Origin: Variovorax sp. HW608
GTDB taxonomy: Bacteria; Pseudomonadota; Gammaproteobacteria; Burkholderiales; Burkholderiaceae_C
Reading direction: 5' to 3'
Length of the DNA: 64,000 nucleotides
Assembly (NCBI RefSeq): GCF_900090195.1
Contig: NZ_LT607803.1
Location: 496,001-560,000 of the forward strand
The notes beneath the pieces were generated by a model. That model did not search any database, was not told the DNA's origin, and worked only from the letters and a program-made list of their open reading frames with translations. The translations under genes and the position numbers were made by a program. This document shows positions 25,526 to 33,752 of the stretch, piece after piece. How positions within the stretch are numbered: the stretch's first letter is position 1; every line of letters starts with the position of its first letter.

Positions 25526-27103
25526 ATGAGGCTGAAAGGACCGGTCCTGTCCACGGACGACATGCTCTACCTGAGCGACTACCCCAAGCAGGCGGAGCGT
25601 GAGTTTCGTGGACGCACGGCGATCATCGGCGACCAGGGAAGCATCACCTACAAGGAACTCGACGAGGCAAGCGACCGCTTTGCCGCATGGCTGCAGCGGC
25701 AGGATCTGCCCCGAGGCACGCGCGTGGCGTACCTGGGCAAGAACAGCGAGCTGCTGTTTCCCGTGCTGTTCGGCTGCATTCGCGCGGGTTGCGTCCTCGT
25801 GCCGATCAACTGGCGCTATGCCGTCCCGGAGATCGAGTACGTGCTGCGGGACAGCGGCGCTCGCGTGCTGGTGCATGCGCCGGACTTCTCGGATGCCGCT
25901 TCGCGCGCGAGCGCCGCGCTGCCGTCACCGCCGCTGCGGGTGCCGACCGTGGGCGATGCCGGGCTGGACCTGCGCGGCATTCTCGTCCAGCCTCTGGAGC
26001 AGGCGCTGGCGCCGTGGGAACCCGATGCGCCTTGCCTTCAGCTCTACACCAGCGGCACCACTGGCCGTCCCAAGGGTGTCGTGGAGACGCACCGCAAGCT
26101 GTCCATCGCGCGCTGGATGGAAGTGGGCGTGCCCGACTGGGCGGACTGGCACGGAGACGACGTCCTGCTTTCGGCCATGCCCAACTTCCATTCGGGCGGT
26201 CTGTCGTGGATGCTCATCGGCCTGCTGCGGGGGTTGACATGCATCCTGACGGCCGACGCGTCGCCTGCGAACCTGCTGGCGCTGAGCCGCCGGCACCAGG
26301 TCACGCGCACCTTCGTCGTGCCGGCCGTCATTCGCGCGCTGGTGGATCTGGTGGAGGGCAGCGAAGAGGCCGCGCCGCCGCTGAAGTCCCTCTTCTACGG
26401 TGCGGCACCCATCGACGTGGAGCTCATTCAGCGCTGCCAGCGCAGGTTCAATGGCTGTGGCTTTGCCCAGTACTACGGCATGACCGAAGTCGCCGGCTCG
26501 GCCACCTTCTTCCCGCCGGCCGAGCACCGGGTGGACCAGCCGCAGCGCCTGCGCTCCGTCGGCCGCCTGCTGCCGGCCTTCGAAATGGAGATTCGCGATC
26601 CCGAAGGCCGCGCCCTGGAGGCCGGCCGGCCAGGGGAGATATTCCTGCGCACGCCGACGCTGATGCTGGGTTACTGGAACCAGCCTGATGCGACCGCCGA
26701 GGCCATCGACGGCGAGGGCTGGTATCGCACCGGCGATGGAGGCTACGTCGATGAGGACGGCTATCTGTTCCTCACCGATCGCATCCGCGACATGATCATT
26801 TCCGGCGGCGAGAACGTCTATCCCGCTGAAGTGGAGCAGGCGCTTCGACGCCATCCGGCGATCCTCGAGGTCGTGGTGGTCGCGGTCGCCGACCCCAAAT
26901 GGGGAGAGACCGTGTGCGCTGTCGTCGAACTGCGCCCGGGGCAATCGGTGACGCTGGAGCAGTTGCGCAACTTCGCACGCGATGACATCGCCGCGTACAA
27001 GCTGCCGCGGCGGCTGGAGGTGGTTTCCCAGCTCCCCAGAACGGCCACGGGCAAGCTGCAACGAGGCGCTGCACGCGCACAAGTGGATCCATCGCGCCAT
27101 TAG
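25526..27103 (+). CDS. AMP-dependent acyl-CoA synthetase (ligase)
   Basis: This 525-residue ANL ligase has LYTSGTTGRPKGVVETHRKL, YYGMTEVAGSATFF, the block from WYRTGDGGYVDEDG, IRDMIISGGENVYPAEVE and the C-terminal Lys in PRTATGKLQRGAAR. It is close in layout to the ligase at 10914, including the N-terminal NxELLFPVLFGCIRAGCVLVPINWRY-type region. It ends the plus-strand operon from 20889. GAGGAGAC (25513-25520) precedes the ATG. Like the other ligases here it would activate a free acid taken up by the transporters; which acid cannot be told. Confidence 0.92.
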   Translation: MRLKGPVLSTDDMLYLSDYPKQAEREFRGRTAIIGDQGSITYKELDEASDRFAAWLQRQDLPRGTRVAYLGKNSELLFPVLFGCIRAGCVLVPINWRYAVPEIEYVLRDSGARVLVHAPDFSDAASRASAALPSPPLRVPTVGDAGLDLRGILVQPLEQALAPWEPDAPCLQLYTSGTTGRPKGVVETHRKLSIARWMEVGVPDWADWHGDDVLLSAMPNFHSGGLSWMLIGLLRGLTCILTADASPANLLALSRRHQVTRTFVVPAVIRALVDLVEGSEEAAPPLKSLFYGAAPIDVELIQRCQRRFNGCGFAQYYGMTEVAGSATFFPPAEHRVDQPQRLRSVGRLLPAFEMEIRDPEGRALEAGRPGEIFLRTPTLMLGYWNQPDATAEAIDGEGWYRTGDGGYVDEDGYLFLTDRIRDMIISGGENVYPAEVEQALRRHPAILEVVVVAVADPKWGETVCAVVELRPGQSVTLEQLRNFARDDIAAYKLPRRLEVVSQLPRTATGKLQRGAARAQVDPSRH

Positions 27104-27126
27104 GGCGACCGGAACCCGGCGACGGC

Positions 27127-27155
27127 ACGCGGGCGCCTCCGGGAAGCGCCCGTGT
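27127..27155. terminator. Hairpin between convergent genes
   Basis: ACGCGGGCGC and GCGCCCGTGT pair into a ten-base stem with one G-T wobble position and loop CTCCGGGAA. It lies in the 54-base gap between convergent stops at 27103 and 27158. No T-run on either side, so it may act with Rho or as an mRNA end stabiliser. Confidence 0.5.
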
Positions 27156-27157
27156 CG

Positions 27158-28126
27158 TCAGGCGGTACGCATGCCGCGCTCCTGTGCGAGGCGCGCCCAC
27201 TTCAGCGTTTCCTTGGCAATGCGATCCGAATAAGCCTGGGGCGTCGAACTTGCCACGCGGCCGCCGATGAGCTCGACGCGTTGCTGGAAGACGGGCTCCT
27301 GCGTCGCTGCAACGATCTCGCGATTCAGTCTTTCAACGACGGGCGCTGGCAAATTGGCCGGCCCGAGCAGTCCGGTCCATGCGGTTGCTTCGTAGCCTGG
27401 CAAACCCGCTTCGGGAACGGTGGGCACTTCAGGCAGCGCACGCGAGCGCGTGGGCGCCGCCACCGCCAGCGCCCGGGCCTTGCCGTTGCGGATGTAGGGT
27501 CCGGAGGTGGCCAAGCCATCGAACATCAGGTCGACCTGGCCGCCGATGAAATCGGTCATCGCCGGTGACGAGCCTCGATACGGGATATGCACGATGTGCA
27601 GTCCGGCCATCGCCTTGAGAAGCTCCATCTGAAAGTGAGTCACCGATCCGTTGCCCACGGACGCGTAGGAGAGGATGCCGGGGCGCGCCTTGGCATAGGC
27701 GATGAGTTCCTGCAGGCTACGCGCCGGGATGTCCGGGCGGGTGACCAGGAAGATCTCCAGTTCGAGCACCTGCGACAAGGGGGTGAACGACTTCACCGGG
27801 TCGTAGCCGACCTTCGACAGCGCCGGGTTCATCGTCAGGGATGAGCCCGCGAGCAACAGCGTGTGACCATCCGGTGCGGCACGGGCAACAAACTCGTTGG
27901 CGATCGCGCCGCCGGCACCTGGCTTGTTGTCGATCACCACCTGCTGACCCAGACGCGCGCGCAAGGCGTCGGCGAGCGCGCGGGCGACGGCATCGGTCGA
28001 CCCACCCGGCGCGAACGGGAGGACGAGCATGATCGGGCGACTGGGTGAGAACTCCGCGGCGCGTGCACCGAGTTGCGCAGCGACAAGGCTGCCCGCCAGC
28101 GATCGGACCAATGACCGTCTCTTCAT
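27158..28126 (-). CDS. Bug family tripartite tricarboxylate transporter solute-binding protein
   Basis: This 322-residue periplasmic protein has an N-terminal leader (MKRRSLVRSLAGSLVAAQLG, likely cut after ARA). The Bug signatures are PIMLVLPFAPGGSTDAVARA, GQQVVIDNKPGAGGAIAN, APDGHTLLLAGSS, HIPYRGSSPAMTDFIGGQVD and RALPEVPTVPEAGLPGYEA. The mature region differs clearly from the Bug protein at 7767, so they are not a recent duplication. No TctAB genes are present. It is the last gene of a three-gene operon (MaoC, ligase, Bug), overlapping the ligase stop by four bases, so it probably binds the acid activated by that ligase. Confidence 0.9.
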   Translation of the reverse strand: MKRRSLVRSLAGSLVAAQLGARAAEFSPSRPIMLVLPFAPGGSTDAVARALADALRARLGQQVVIDNKPGAGGAIANEFVARAAPDGHTLLLAGSSLTMNPALSKVGYDPVKSFTPLSQVLELEIFLVTRPDIPARSLQELIAYAKARPGILSYASVGNGSVTHFQMELLKAMAGLHIVHIPYRGSSPAMTDFIGGQVDLMFDGLATSGPYIRNGKARALAVAAPTRSRALPEVPTVPEAGLPGYEATAWTGLLGPANLPAPVVERLNREIVAATQEPVFQQRVELIGGRVASSTPQAYSDRIAKETLKWARLAQERGMRTA

Positions 28127-29619
28127 GGTTTGCCGTACCTTTCACGCAGGATGTTCTTGGCCACCTTGCCTGCCGCCGTCAACGGAAGTTCGTCGCTGAA
28201 TGCCACGCACTTCGGCACCTTGTAATCCGCAAGCAACTCACGGCAATGCGCGCGCAGAGCGGCCTCGTCAGCGGTCATCCCGTGCTGCAGGACCACGATG
28301 GCGTGCACCGCTTCGCCCCAGCGTTCATGGGGGACGCCAATGACAGCGGCCATCGACACCGCCGGATGCCGGGTGAGCGCGTTCTCGACCTCGGCGCTGT
28401 AGACGTTCTCGCCGCCCGACACGATCATGTCCTTGATGCGGTCCACCACGTAGAGGTAGCCGTCCTGGTCCACACGGCCAGCATCGCCCGTGCGCAACCA
28501 GCCGCCGCTGAAGGTGCGCGCCGTTTCCTCCGGTCGTCGCCAGTAGCCCGCCGCCACGAGCGGACCCCGCAGCACGATCTCGCCGACCTGGCCGACAGGC
28601 AGGTCGCGCCCGCCCTCGTCGCAGATTCGAAGCTCGACAACGGCGCTTGCGCGCCCCGCAGACCTCGCGCGGCCGGTGTTCCAGGCCTGGGCGTCGTGGT
28701 CGTCGGGCAGGCTGGCGGTGGCGGCCCCGCACGACTCGGTCATTCCGTAGTACTGGTAGAGGCCGGCCCAGGGGAGGGCCGCCTGCGCACGCTGCAAAAG
28801 GGCCTGTGCGCTCGGCGCCGCACCGTAGCTCAACCGCCGTACCGAGCGCATGCGCTCCGGGTGGAACGCGGGGTCGTCCAGCACCATCTGCAGCATGGTG
28901 GGCACGAAGGGCACATCCGTCACGCCCTCACGCTCTATCACGTCGAGTGCTGCTGCGGCGCGGAACTGCGGCAGGATGACCAGTGTGCTTCCAGCGATCC
29001 AATGCGTGATGGCGCGAATCAACGATGCCACGTGGAAGTTCGGCGTGGTCAGCAATGCCACGCTGTCCCCCAGGGGAGGCAGTTCAGCCAGCCGGCCGAG
29101 CGCTGCAGTTCCGAGAGCGGCATGGGTCAGCATCACGCCCTTGGATCGGCCGGTGGTGCCCCCGGTGTAGATCAGCGCAGCCAGATCCTGCCCGCCGGCC
29201 CGTGCGTCATCCACCGCAGCGACGTCGACCGGCGTGTCCATGGGCAGCGTCGGGATACCCGAAGCGCGGGACGCGACCGTCTGAGCAAGTGTCTCGTGGA
29301 GGTCATCGTGCAGGAGCACCGTGGGCTCGCTGTCGAGCAACGCATCCACGATTTCCGGCGCACTCCAGCGAACATTCTGCGGACTGAACACGGCGCCGAG
29401 CCACCAGCAGGCGAACATCCATTCCACCGTCTCGATCGAGTGCTGGCTCAACAGTGCGACGCGGTCCCCGTGGCCCACGCCGGCCGCCTTCAGGGCACCT
29501 GCCCTTCGGGCGACGCGAACGTGAAGTTCGCCATAGCTCAAACGGCGACCATTGCACACCACGGCGGTCTTTTCTGGTCGGCACTGATGGTGCCGGTGAA
29601 GAAGTTGCGAGAGGTACAT
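28123..29619 (-). CDS. AMP-dependent acyl-CoA synthetase (ligase)
   Basis: This 498-residue ANL ligase has the P-loop LIYTGGTTGRSKGVMLTH, with Gly in place of the first Ser of TSGTTG. It also has YYGMTESCGAAT, WLRTGDAGRVDQDGYLYVVD, IKDMIVSGGENVYSAEVE and the catalytic Lys in LPLTAAGKVAKNILRE. It resembles fatty-acid/benzoate-type ligases more than the longer paralogues here. It is preceded by the MaoC gene (six-base gap) and overlaps the Bug gene. The operon promoter carries operator site F. Substrate unknown. Confidence 0.92.
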   Translation of the reverse strand: MYLSQLLHRHHQCRPEKTAVVCNGRRLSYGELHVRVARRAGALKAAGVGHGDRVALLSQHSIETVEWMFACWWLGAVFSPQNVRWSAPEIVDALLDSEPTVLLHDDLHETLAQTVASRASGIPTLPMDTPVDVAAVDDARAGGQDLAALIYTGGTTGRSKGVMLTHAALGTAALGRLAELPPLGDSVALLTTPNFHVASLIRAITHWIAGSTLVILPQFRAAAALDVIEREGVTDVPFVPTMLQMVLDDPAFHPERMRSVRRLSYGAAPSAQALLQRAQAALPWAGLYQYYGMTESCGAATASLPDDHDAQAWNTGRARSAGRASAVVELRICDEGGRDLPVGQVGEIVLRGPLVAAGYWRRPEETARTFSGGWLRTGDAGRVDQDGYLYVVDRIKDMIVSGGENVYSAEVENALTRHPAVSMAAVIGVPHERWGEAVHAIVVLQHGMTADEAALRAHCRELLADYKVPKCVAFSDELPLTAAGKVAKNILRERYGKP

Positions 29620-29625
29620 GTCGCG

Positions 29626-30081
29626 TCAATTCGCCGGCTTTCGCAACATCAGGGCCTGCCGTGTGCAGGTGCAGACCTCTTCACTGCGCTGATTGAGGCC
29701 TTGATGAAGAAAGGTCACGATGCCGGCGTTGGGGCGCGACTTGCTCTCGCGCAGCTCGCGCACCGTGGTGCGCGAGCGGATGGTGTCGCCCGCGAACACG
29801 GGCTTGGGAAAGCGCGCATCGGTCATGCCGAGATTGGCCACGGTGGTGCCCAGCGTGGTGTCCTGCACGGACAGGCCGATCACCAGGCCAAGCGTGAAGA
29901 TGCTGTTTACCAAGGGCTGACCGAACTCCGTGCCTTTGCAATACTCGGCATCAATGTGAATGGCCGCCGGGTTGTAGGTGGCGTTGCTGAACCACATGTT
30001 GTCGGCTTCCGTGACAGTGCGTCGAATCTCGTGCTCGAACACCTGTCCTGTCTCGAATTGCTCAAACCAGAGGCCAGCCAT
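29626..30081 (-). CDS. MaoC family dehydratase
   Basis: This 151-residue single-hotdog protein has FEHEIRRTVTEADNMWFSNAT, then NPAAIHIDAEYCKGTEFGQPLVNS, where the usual DxNxxH reads N-P-A-A-I-H-I-D. The catalytic His is kept, while the Asp position is not obvious (ATYNPAAIH). GDTIRSRTTVRELRESKSRP is typical of mesaconyl-CoA hydratase/MaoC relatives. The frame begins with TTG at 30084, but the ATG at 30081 is better placed behind AAGGAG (30088-30093 on the minus strand). It starts a minus-strand operon with ligase and Bug genes, divergent from the dienoyl-CoA reductase-like gene. Confidence 0.88.
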   Translation of the reverse strand: MAGLWFEQFETGQVFEHEIRRTVTEADNMWFSNATYNPAAIHIDAEYCKGTEFGQPLVNSIFTLGLVIGLSVQDTTLGTTVANLGMTDARFPKPVFAGDTIRSRTTVRELRESKSRPNAGIVTFLHQGLNQRSEEVCTCTRQALMLRKPAN

Positions 30082-30103
30082 CAATCGCTCCTTCGTTTAT
30101 TTG

Positions 30104-30131
30104 GTATCATGGCATATGATACGGTAGCAGA
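30104..30131. promoter_or_regulatory. Palindromic operator-like site F
   Basis: GTATCAT (30104-30110) and ATGATAC (30116-30122) are perfect seven-base arms around GGCAT, followed by GGTAGCAGA. The site lies 23 bases upstream of the MaoC ATG (minus) and about 100 bases upstream of the plus-strand dienoyl-CoA reductase-like gene. Confidence 0.68.
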
Positions 30132-30227
30132 TGATTGTCTGTCTATTTCATCGATCGATACAACAGAAGTCGTTCAGGTTGCTCGTTGCGAACGCCTGGA
30201 TATATGCCAAGAGACAAGCACAATGAG

Positions 30228-31166
30228 ATGGATGCCATGAGCAATGTGCCGACCGTGCGCACGACGCCTGGTCTGCCACCGCCCCCGCCAGCTGGAACCG
30301 CCATGCTGCCGCCCGACACCTATGCCGGACGCGTTGTACTGATCACCGGCGGCGGAACCGGGTTGGGCAAGGCGATGGCGCTGGAATTCGCGCGATTGGG
30401 CGCAGCCATCGTGATCGCCAGTCGCAAGCCCGAGCACGTGGCAGCCGGGGTCGAGGCCGTGCGGATGATCGGCGGGCGCGCCATTGCGCTGCCACTGGAT
30501 GTGCGTTCGCCCGAGCAGGTCAAGGCATGCTTTGACGCTGCCGAGGAAGCCCTGGGGCCCGTGGATGTGTTGGTGAACAACGCGGCGGGCAACTTTCCGG
30601 TGGCCGCCCAGGAACTGAGCGCCAACGGGTGGCGTGCAGTGACCGACATCGTGCTCGACGGCACCTTCTTCTGCAGCCAGGAATTCGCGCGCCGCAGGGT
30701 GGGGCAGGGCGGTGGCGGCGCTGTCCTGAACATCTCGGTGGCCTACGCGCAGGGTGGGGCGCCTGGCCATGCCCACAGCGCCGCGGCGAAGGCGGGTGTC
30801 CTGAGCCTAACGGAAACGCTTGCGGTGGAGTGGGCGCCCGACGGCATCCGGGTCAACGCGCTCACGCCCGGCCTGTTTCCACACCAGGACCATTCGACCG
30901 ACATGCGTGCGCAGCGGCCAGAGGGCTATGAAGCCGAGTGGAGGCGCATTCCTGCGCTGCGCGTGGGGCAAACCCATGAACTCGGTTGGGCCGCCACTTA
31001 CCTGTGTTCGCCCTTTGCGGCCTATCTGACGGGTCACAATTTCGTGCTGGATGGAGCCGAACGGTTGCGGCGCTCACTGCGCATGCCCGAGTTCGTGCCC
31101 ATCCGGGCGCAGATGGCGGCGGTGCGCGAACGATCTGCGACTTTGGGAGGCAAGGATGAATTTTGA
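30228..31166 (+). CDS. SDR, 2,4-dienoyl-CoA reductase (DECR)-like
   Basis: The Rossmann motif is VVLITGGGTGLGKAMALEFA. It then follows mitochondrial 2,4-dienoyl-CoA reductase closely: VDVLVNNAAGNFPVAAQELS, then TDIVLDGTFFCSQEF. The usual YxxxK reads HSAAAK. A Tyr lies 15 residues before that Lys in NISVAYAQGG, exactly the spacing of the catalytic Tyr-Lys pair in DECR. It should reduce a conjugated dienoyl-CoA with NADPH. The start is uncertain: ATGs at 30204, 30228, 30237 and 30303 are in frame, and I list 30228 (312 residues). It overlaps the next ligase gene by 11 bases. Confidence 0.85.
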   Translation: MDAMSNVPTVRTTPGLPPPPPAGTAMLPPDTYAGRVVLITGGGTGLGKAMALEFARLGAAIVIASRKPEHVAAGVEAVRMIGGRAIALPLDVRSPEQVKACFDAAEEALGPVDVLVNNAAGNFPVAAQELSANGWRAVTDIVLDGTFFCSQEFARRRVGQGGGGAVLNISVAYAQGGAPGHAHSAAAKAGVLSLTETLAVEWAPDGIRVNALTPGLFPHQDHSTDMRAQRPEGYEAEWRRIPALRVGQTHELGWAATYLCSPFAAYLTGHNFVLDGAERLRRSLRMPEFVPIRAQMAAVRERSATLGGKDEF

Positions 31167-32697
31167 TTTGCGGCGCTGGGCGGAACTGGATCCGCAGCGC
31201 ATTGCGATTCGCACCGAGGGTGCGGCCATGCGCTATGGCGAACTCGAGGCGCTCGCCAATCAGGTGGCGCATACCTTGCGGAGCCTGGGCATCGTGCGCG
31301 GCGATCACGTCGCAGCCGTCGTGGGCAACGATCCGATGGTCTTTCCCTTGATCTGGGGGGCTTACCGGGTTGGCGCGTACCTGACACCCATTGCCGCCAC
31401 CGCGTCCGCTGCCGACGCGGCCTATGTCATCCAGGATTGCGATGCCCGGGTGGTGGTGGTCAGTGCGGACGCGGCGGCCACCCTGGGTGAGCTGCCGGGG
31501 CGCGTGAAGACCCGGCCGGTCTGGCTGTCGGTACGAGGCGCAATGGCGGGATTCCAGCCGCTGGGACCGCTTCTGACCTCACATGCCGCCACGCCGGTGG
31601 CCGAGGAGTCCTCCGGGGCCTTGATGATGTACACCTCCGGGACGACCGGCCGCCCCAAGGGCGTGGAACGCGCCTTGCCGGCTCAGAAGCTGGGCACGCC
31701 GTCCTTCGCAGCGGACCTGATCGACATGTTCGACATCCGGGAGGGATCGCTTTACCTGTCCACTGCGCCGCTGCACCACGCCGCACCGTTGCGCTGGAGC
31801 CTGGCATTCCAGGCGGCGGGGGGCTCGGTGCTTGTGATGTCCAGGTTTGACGCTGCCCACGCGCTCGATCTGATGGAGCGGGAGCGCGTCACGCATTCGC
31901 AGTGGGTGCCGACCATGTTCAATCGGCTGCTCGCCCTGCCTGAAGAGCGCCGCCGGGCCTTCCACGCGCCGCACCACCGCGTGGCGGTGCATGCCGCAGC
32001 GCCGTGCCCGGTGCCGGTCAAGCGCGCCATGATCGCGTGGTGGGGACCGATCATCGAGGAATACTATTCCGGCAGCGAAGGCGTGGGGCTGACCGCCATC
32101 GGTACGCAGGAGTGGCTCGAGCGGCCCGGGTCCGTCGGTCGCGCCCGTAAAGGCTCGCTGCATGTGCTGGGGGAGGACGACCGGGAATTGACGGCCGGCG
32201 AAGTCGGACGCGTGTTCTTCTCGGGCATCGCCCCCTTTGCCTACCGCCACGATCCGGAGAAGACCGCCGCCCGCACCAGCCGGCAGGGCTACCAGACCTT
32301 CGGAGACGTCGGCTACGTGGACGAGGCGGGATACCTGTTCCTCACCGATCGCCTGGACGACATGATCATCTCGGGCGGCGTGAACATCTATCCACAGGAG
32401 CTGGAGGCGGCCCTGTGCGAAATGAGCCAGGTCAGCGAGGCGGCGGTCATCGGCGCGCCGGACGCGGACTTTGGTGAGCGACCGGTCGCTTTCGTGGTGC
32501 CACGCGCGGCACCCGAGGATGCCGAGGCCTTCGTCGCCGGCGTGGACGCGTGGTGCCGCGAGCGGCTGGGGCGCATCAAGCGCCCCAAGGAGATCCGCAT
32601 GGTCGATGCCTTGCCCTACAGCGCCCAGGGCAAGCTGCTGAGGCGAGAACTCAGGCGCATGCTCGCCGGGAATGCCGAGGCCGGCCCGTCGTCATGA
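31156..32697 (+). CDS. AMP-dependent acyl-CoA synthetase (ligase)
   Basis: This 513-residue ANL ligase has MMYTSGTTGRPKGVERAL, EEYYSGSEGVGLTAIG, FGDVGYVDEAGYLFLTD, LDDMIISGGVNIYPQELE and the Lys in PYSAQGKLLRREL. GGVNIYP instead of GGENVYP, and SGSEG instead of YGMTE, place it with the ligase at 35077 in a separate branch from the others in this window. GGGAGG (31145-31150) precedes the ATG, and the gene starts inside the end of the upstream SDR, implying coupled translation. Substrate unknown. Confidence 0.92.
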   Translation: MNFDLRRWAELDPQRIAIRTEGAAMRYGELEALANQVAHTLRSLGIVRGDHVAAVVGNDPMVFPLIWGAYRVGAYLTPIAATASAADAAYVIQDCDARVVVVSADAAATLGELPGRVKTRPVWLSVRGAMAGFQPLGPLLTSHAATPVAEESSGALMMYTSGTTGRPKGVERALPAQKLGTPSFAADLIDMFDIREGSLYLSTAPLHHAAPLRWSLAFQAAGGSVLVMSRFDAAHALDLMERERVTHSQWVPTMFNRLLALPEERRRAFHAPHHRVAVHAAAPCPVPVKRAMIAWWGPIIEEYYSGSEGVGLTAIGTQEWLERPGSVGRARKGSLHVLGEDDRELTAGEVGRVFFSGIAPFAYRHDPEKTAARTSRQGYQTFGDVGYVDEAGYLFLTDRLDDMIISGGVNIYPQELEAALCEMSQVSEAAVIGAPDADFGERPVAFVVPRAAPEDAEAFVAGVDAWCRERLGRIKRPKEIRMVDALPYSAQGKLLRRELRRMLAGNAEAGPSS

Positions 32698-32813
32698 GAG
32701 CTTGACGGCCAACCATGTGCAGCCCGGGCGTTCGTCAGCCCGCGTGGCCGCAGTCAGTTCCCGCGTCGCAACAGCGGCGCGCTTTCCACCCCTGAAAGAT
32801 TGAGAAGTACCTC

Positions 32814-33743
32814 GTGTCCCGCCAGAAAGTCATCATCAGTTGCGCCGTGACCGGCGCCATCCACACGCCCTCCATGTCGCCGTACCTGCCGGTGACGCCG
32901 GAGGAGATCGCCAGGTCGTCCATCGAGGCGGCCGAAGCCGGTGCGGCGATCATTCACCTGCACGCGCGCAACCCGCAGACCGGCAAGCCCGACCAGACAC
33001 CGGAGGCATTTCGCCCGTTCCTGGAAAAGATCAAGGCCGCCTCCGATGCCGTGGTCAACCTGACCACCGGCGGCTCGCCCTACATGCCGGTACAGGAGCG
33101 CATTCAGCCTGCCCTGGTACTCAAGCCGGAGGTGGCCTCGATGAACATGGGGACCATGGGCTTCGGGCTCTTTCCGATGCTGGAGCGATACAAGAGCTTC
33201 AAGCACGATTGGGAGCGCCCTTACCTCGAAGGCAGCAAGGACCTGATCTTCCGCAACACCTACGGCGATATCGAGACGGCGCTCAAGGAACTGGCGCCGA
33301 GCGAGACGCGCTATGAGTTCGAGTGCTATGACACGTCCCATCTGTACAACCTGGCGCACTTCGTGGACCGCGGCCTGGTCAAGGCGCCGTTCTTCGTGCA
33401 GACGGTTTTCGGCATCCTGGGCGGTATCGGCGCCCATCCCGAAGATGTGATGCACATGCGGCGCACGGCCAATCGTCTTTTCGGGAAGGACTACCACTGG
33501 TCGGTGCTGGGGGCAGGGCGCAACCAAATGCCCGTGGCGGCGATGGCGGCGTCCATGGGAGGCCATGTGCGCGTGGGCCTCGAAGACAGCCTGTGGATCG
33601 GCGCAGGACAGCTGGCCCAGTCCAACGCAGACCAGGTCCGCCGGGTGCGCGAGATCATCGAGGGCCTCGGCCTCGAGGTGGCCACGCCTGCAGAGGCCCG
33701 GCAACTGCTTGGCCTCAAGGGCGTGGACAAGGTCGCGTTCTAG
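32814..33743 (+). CDS. Beta-keto acid cleavage enzyme (BKACE/DUF849 family)
   Basis: This 309-residue TIM-barrel enzyme starts KVIISCAVTGAIHTPSMSP and has the metal-binding IIHLHARNPQTGKPDQTPEAF, NLTTGGSPYMPVQERI, EFECYDTSHLYNLAHF and VRVGLEDSLWIGAGQLAQSN. The His-x-His and the late Glu (EDSLW) match the zinc site of 3-keto-5-aminohexanoate cleavage enzyme. BKACE proteins condense a beta-keto acid with acetyl-CoA, giving acetoacetate and a new CoA ester, so this would be an alternative chain-cleavage step to thiolase. The start is GTG at 32814. It lies 116 bases after the ligase on the same strand. Confidence 0.92.
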   Translation: MSRQKVIISCAVTGAIHTPSMSPYLPVTPEEIARSSIEAAEAGAAIIHLHARNPQTGKPDQTPEAFRPFLEKIKAASDAVVNLTTGGSPYMPVQERIQPALVLKPEVASMNMGTMGFGLFPMLERYKSFKHDWERPYLEGSKDLIFRNTYGDIETALKELAPSETRYEFECYDTSHLYNLAHFVDRGLVKAPFFVQTVFGILGGIGAHPEDVMHMRRTANRLFGKDYHWSVLGAGRNQMPVAAMAASMGGHVRVGLEDSLWIGAGQLAQSNADQVRRVREIIEGLGLEVATPAEARQLLGLKGVDKVAF

Positions 33744-33752
33744 GCTGCGCGC

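Noticed and set aside
28045..30240. A 731-residue plus-strand open frame opposite the Bug, ligase and MaoC genes
   Set aside because: It is antisense to three genes with clear family motifs, resembles no protein, and reflects the long open antisense frames usual in GC-rich DNA.
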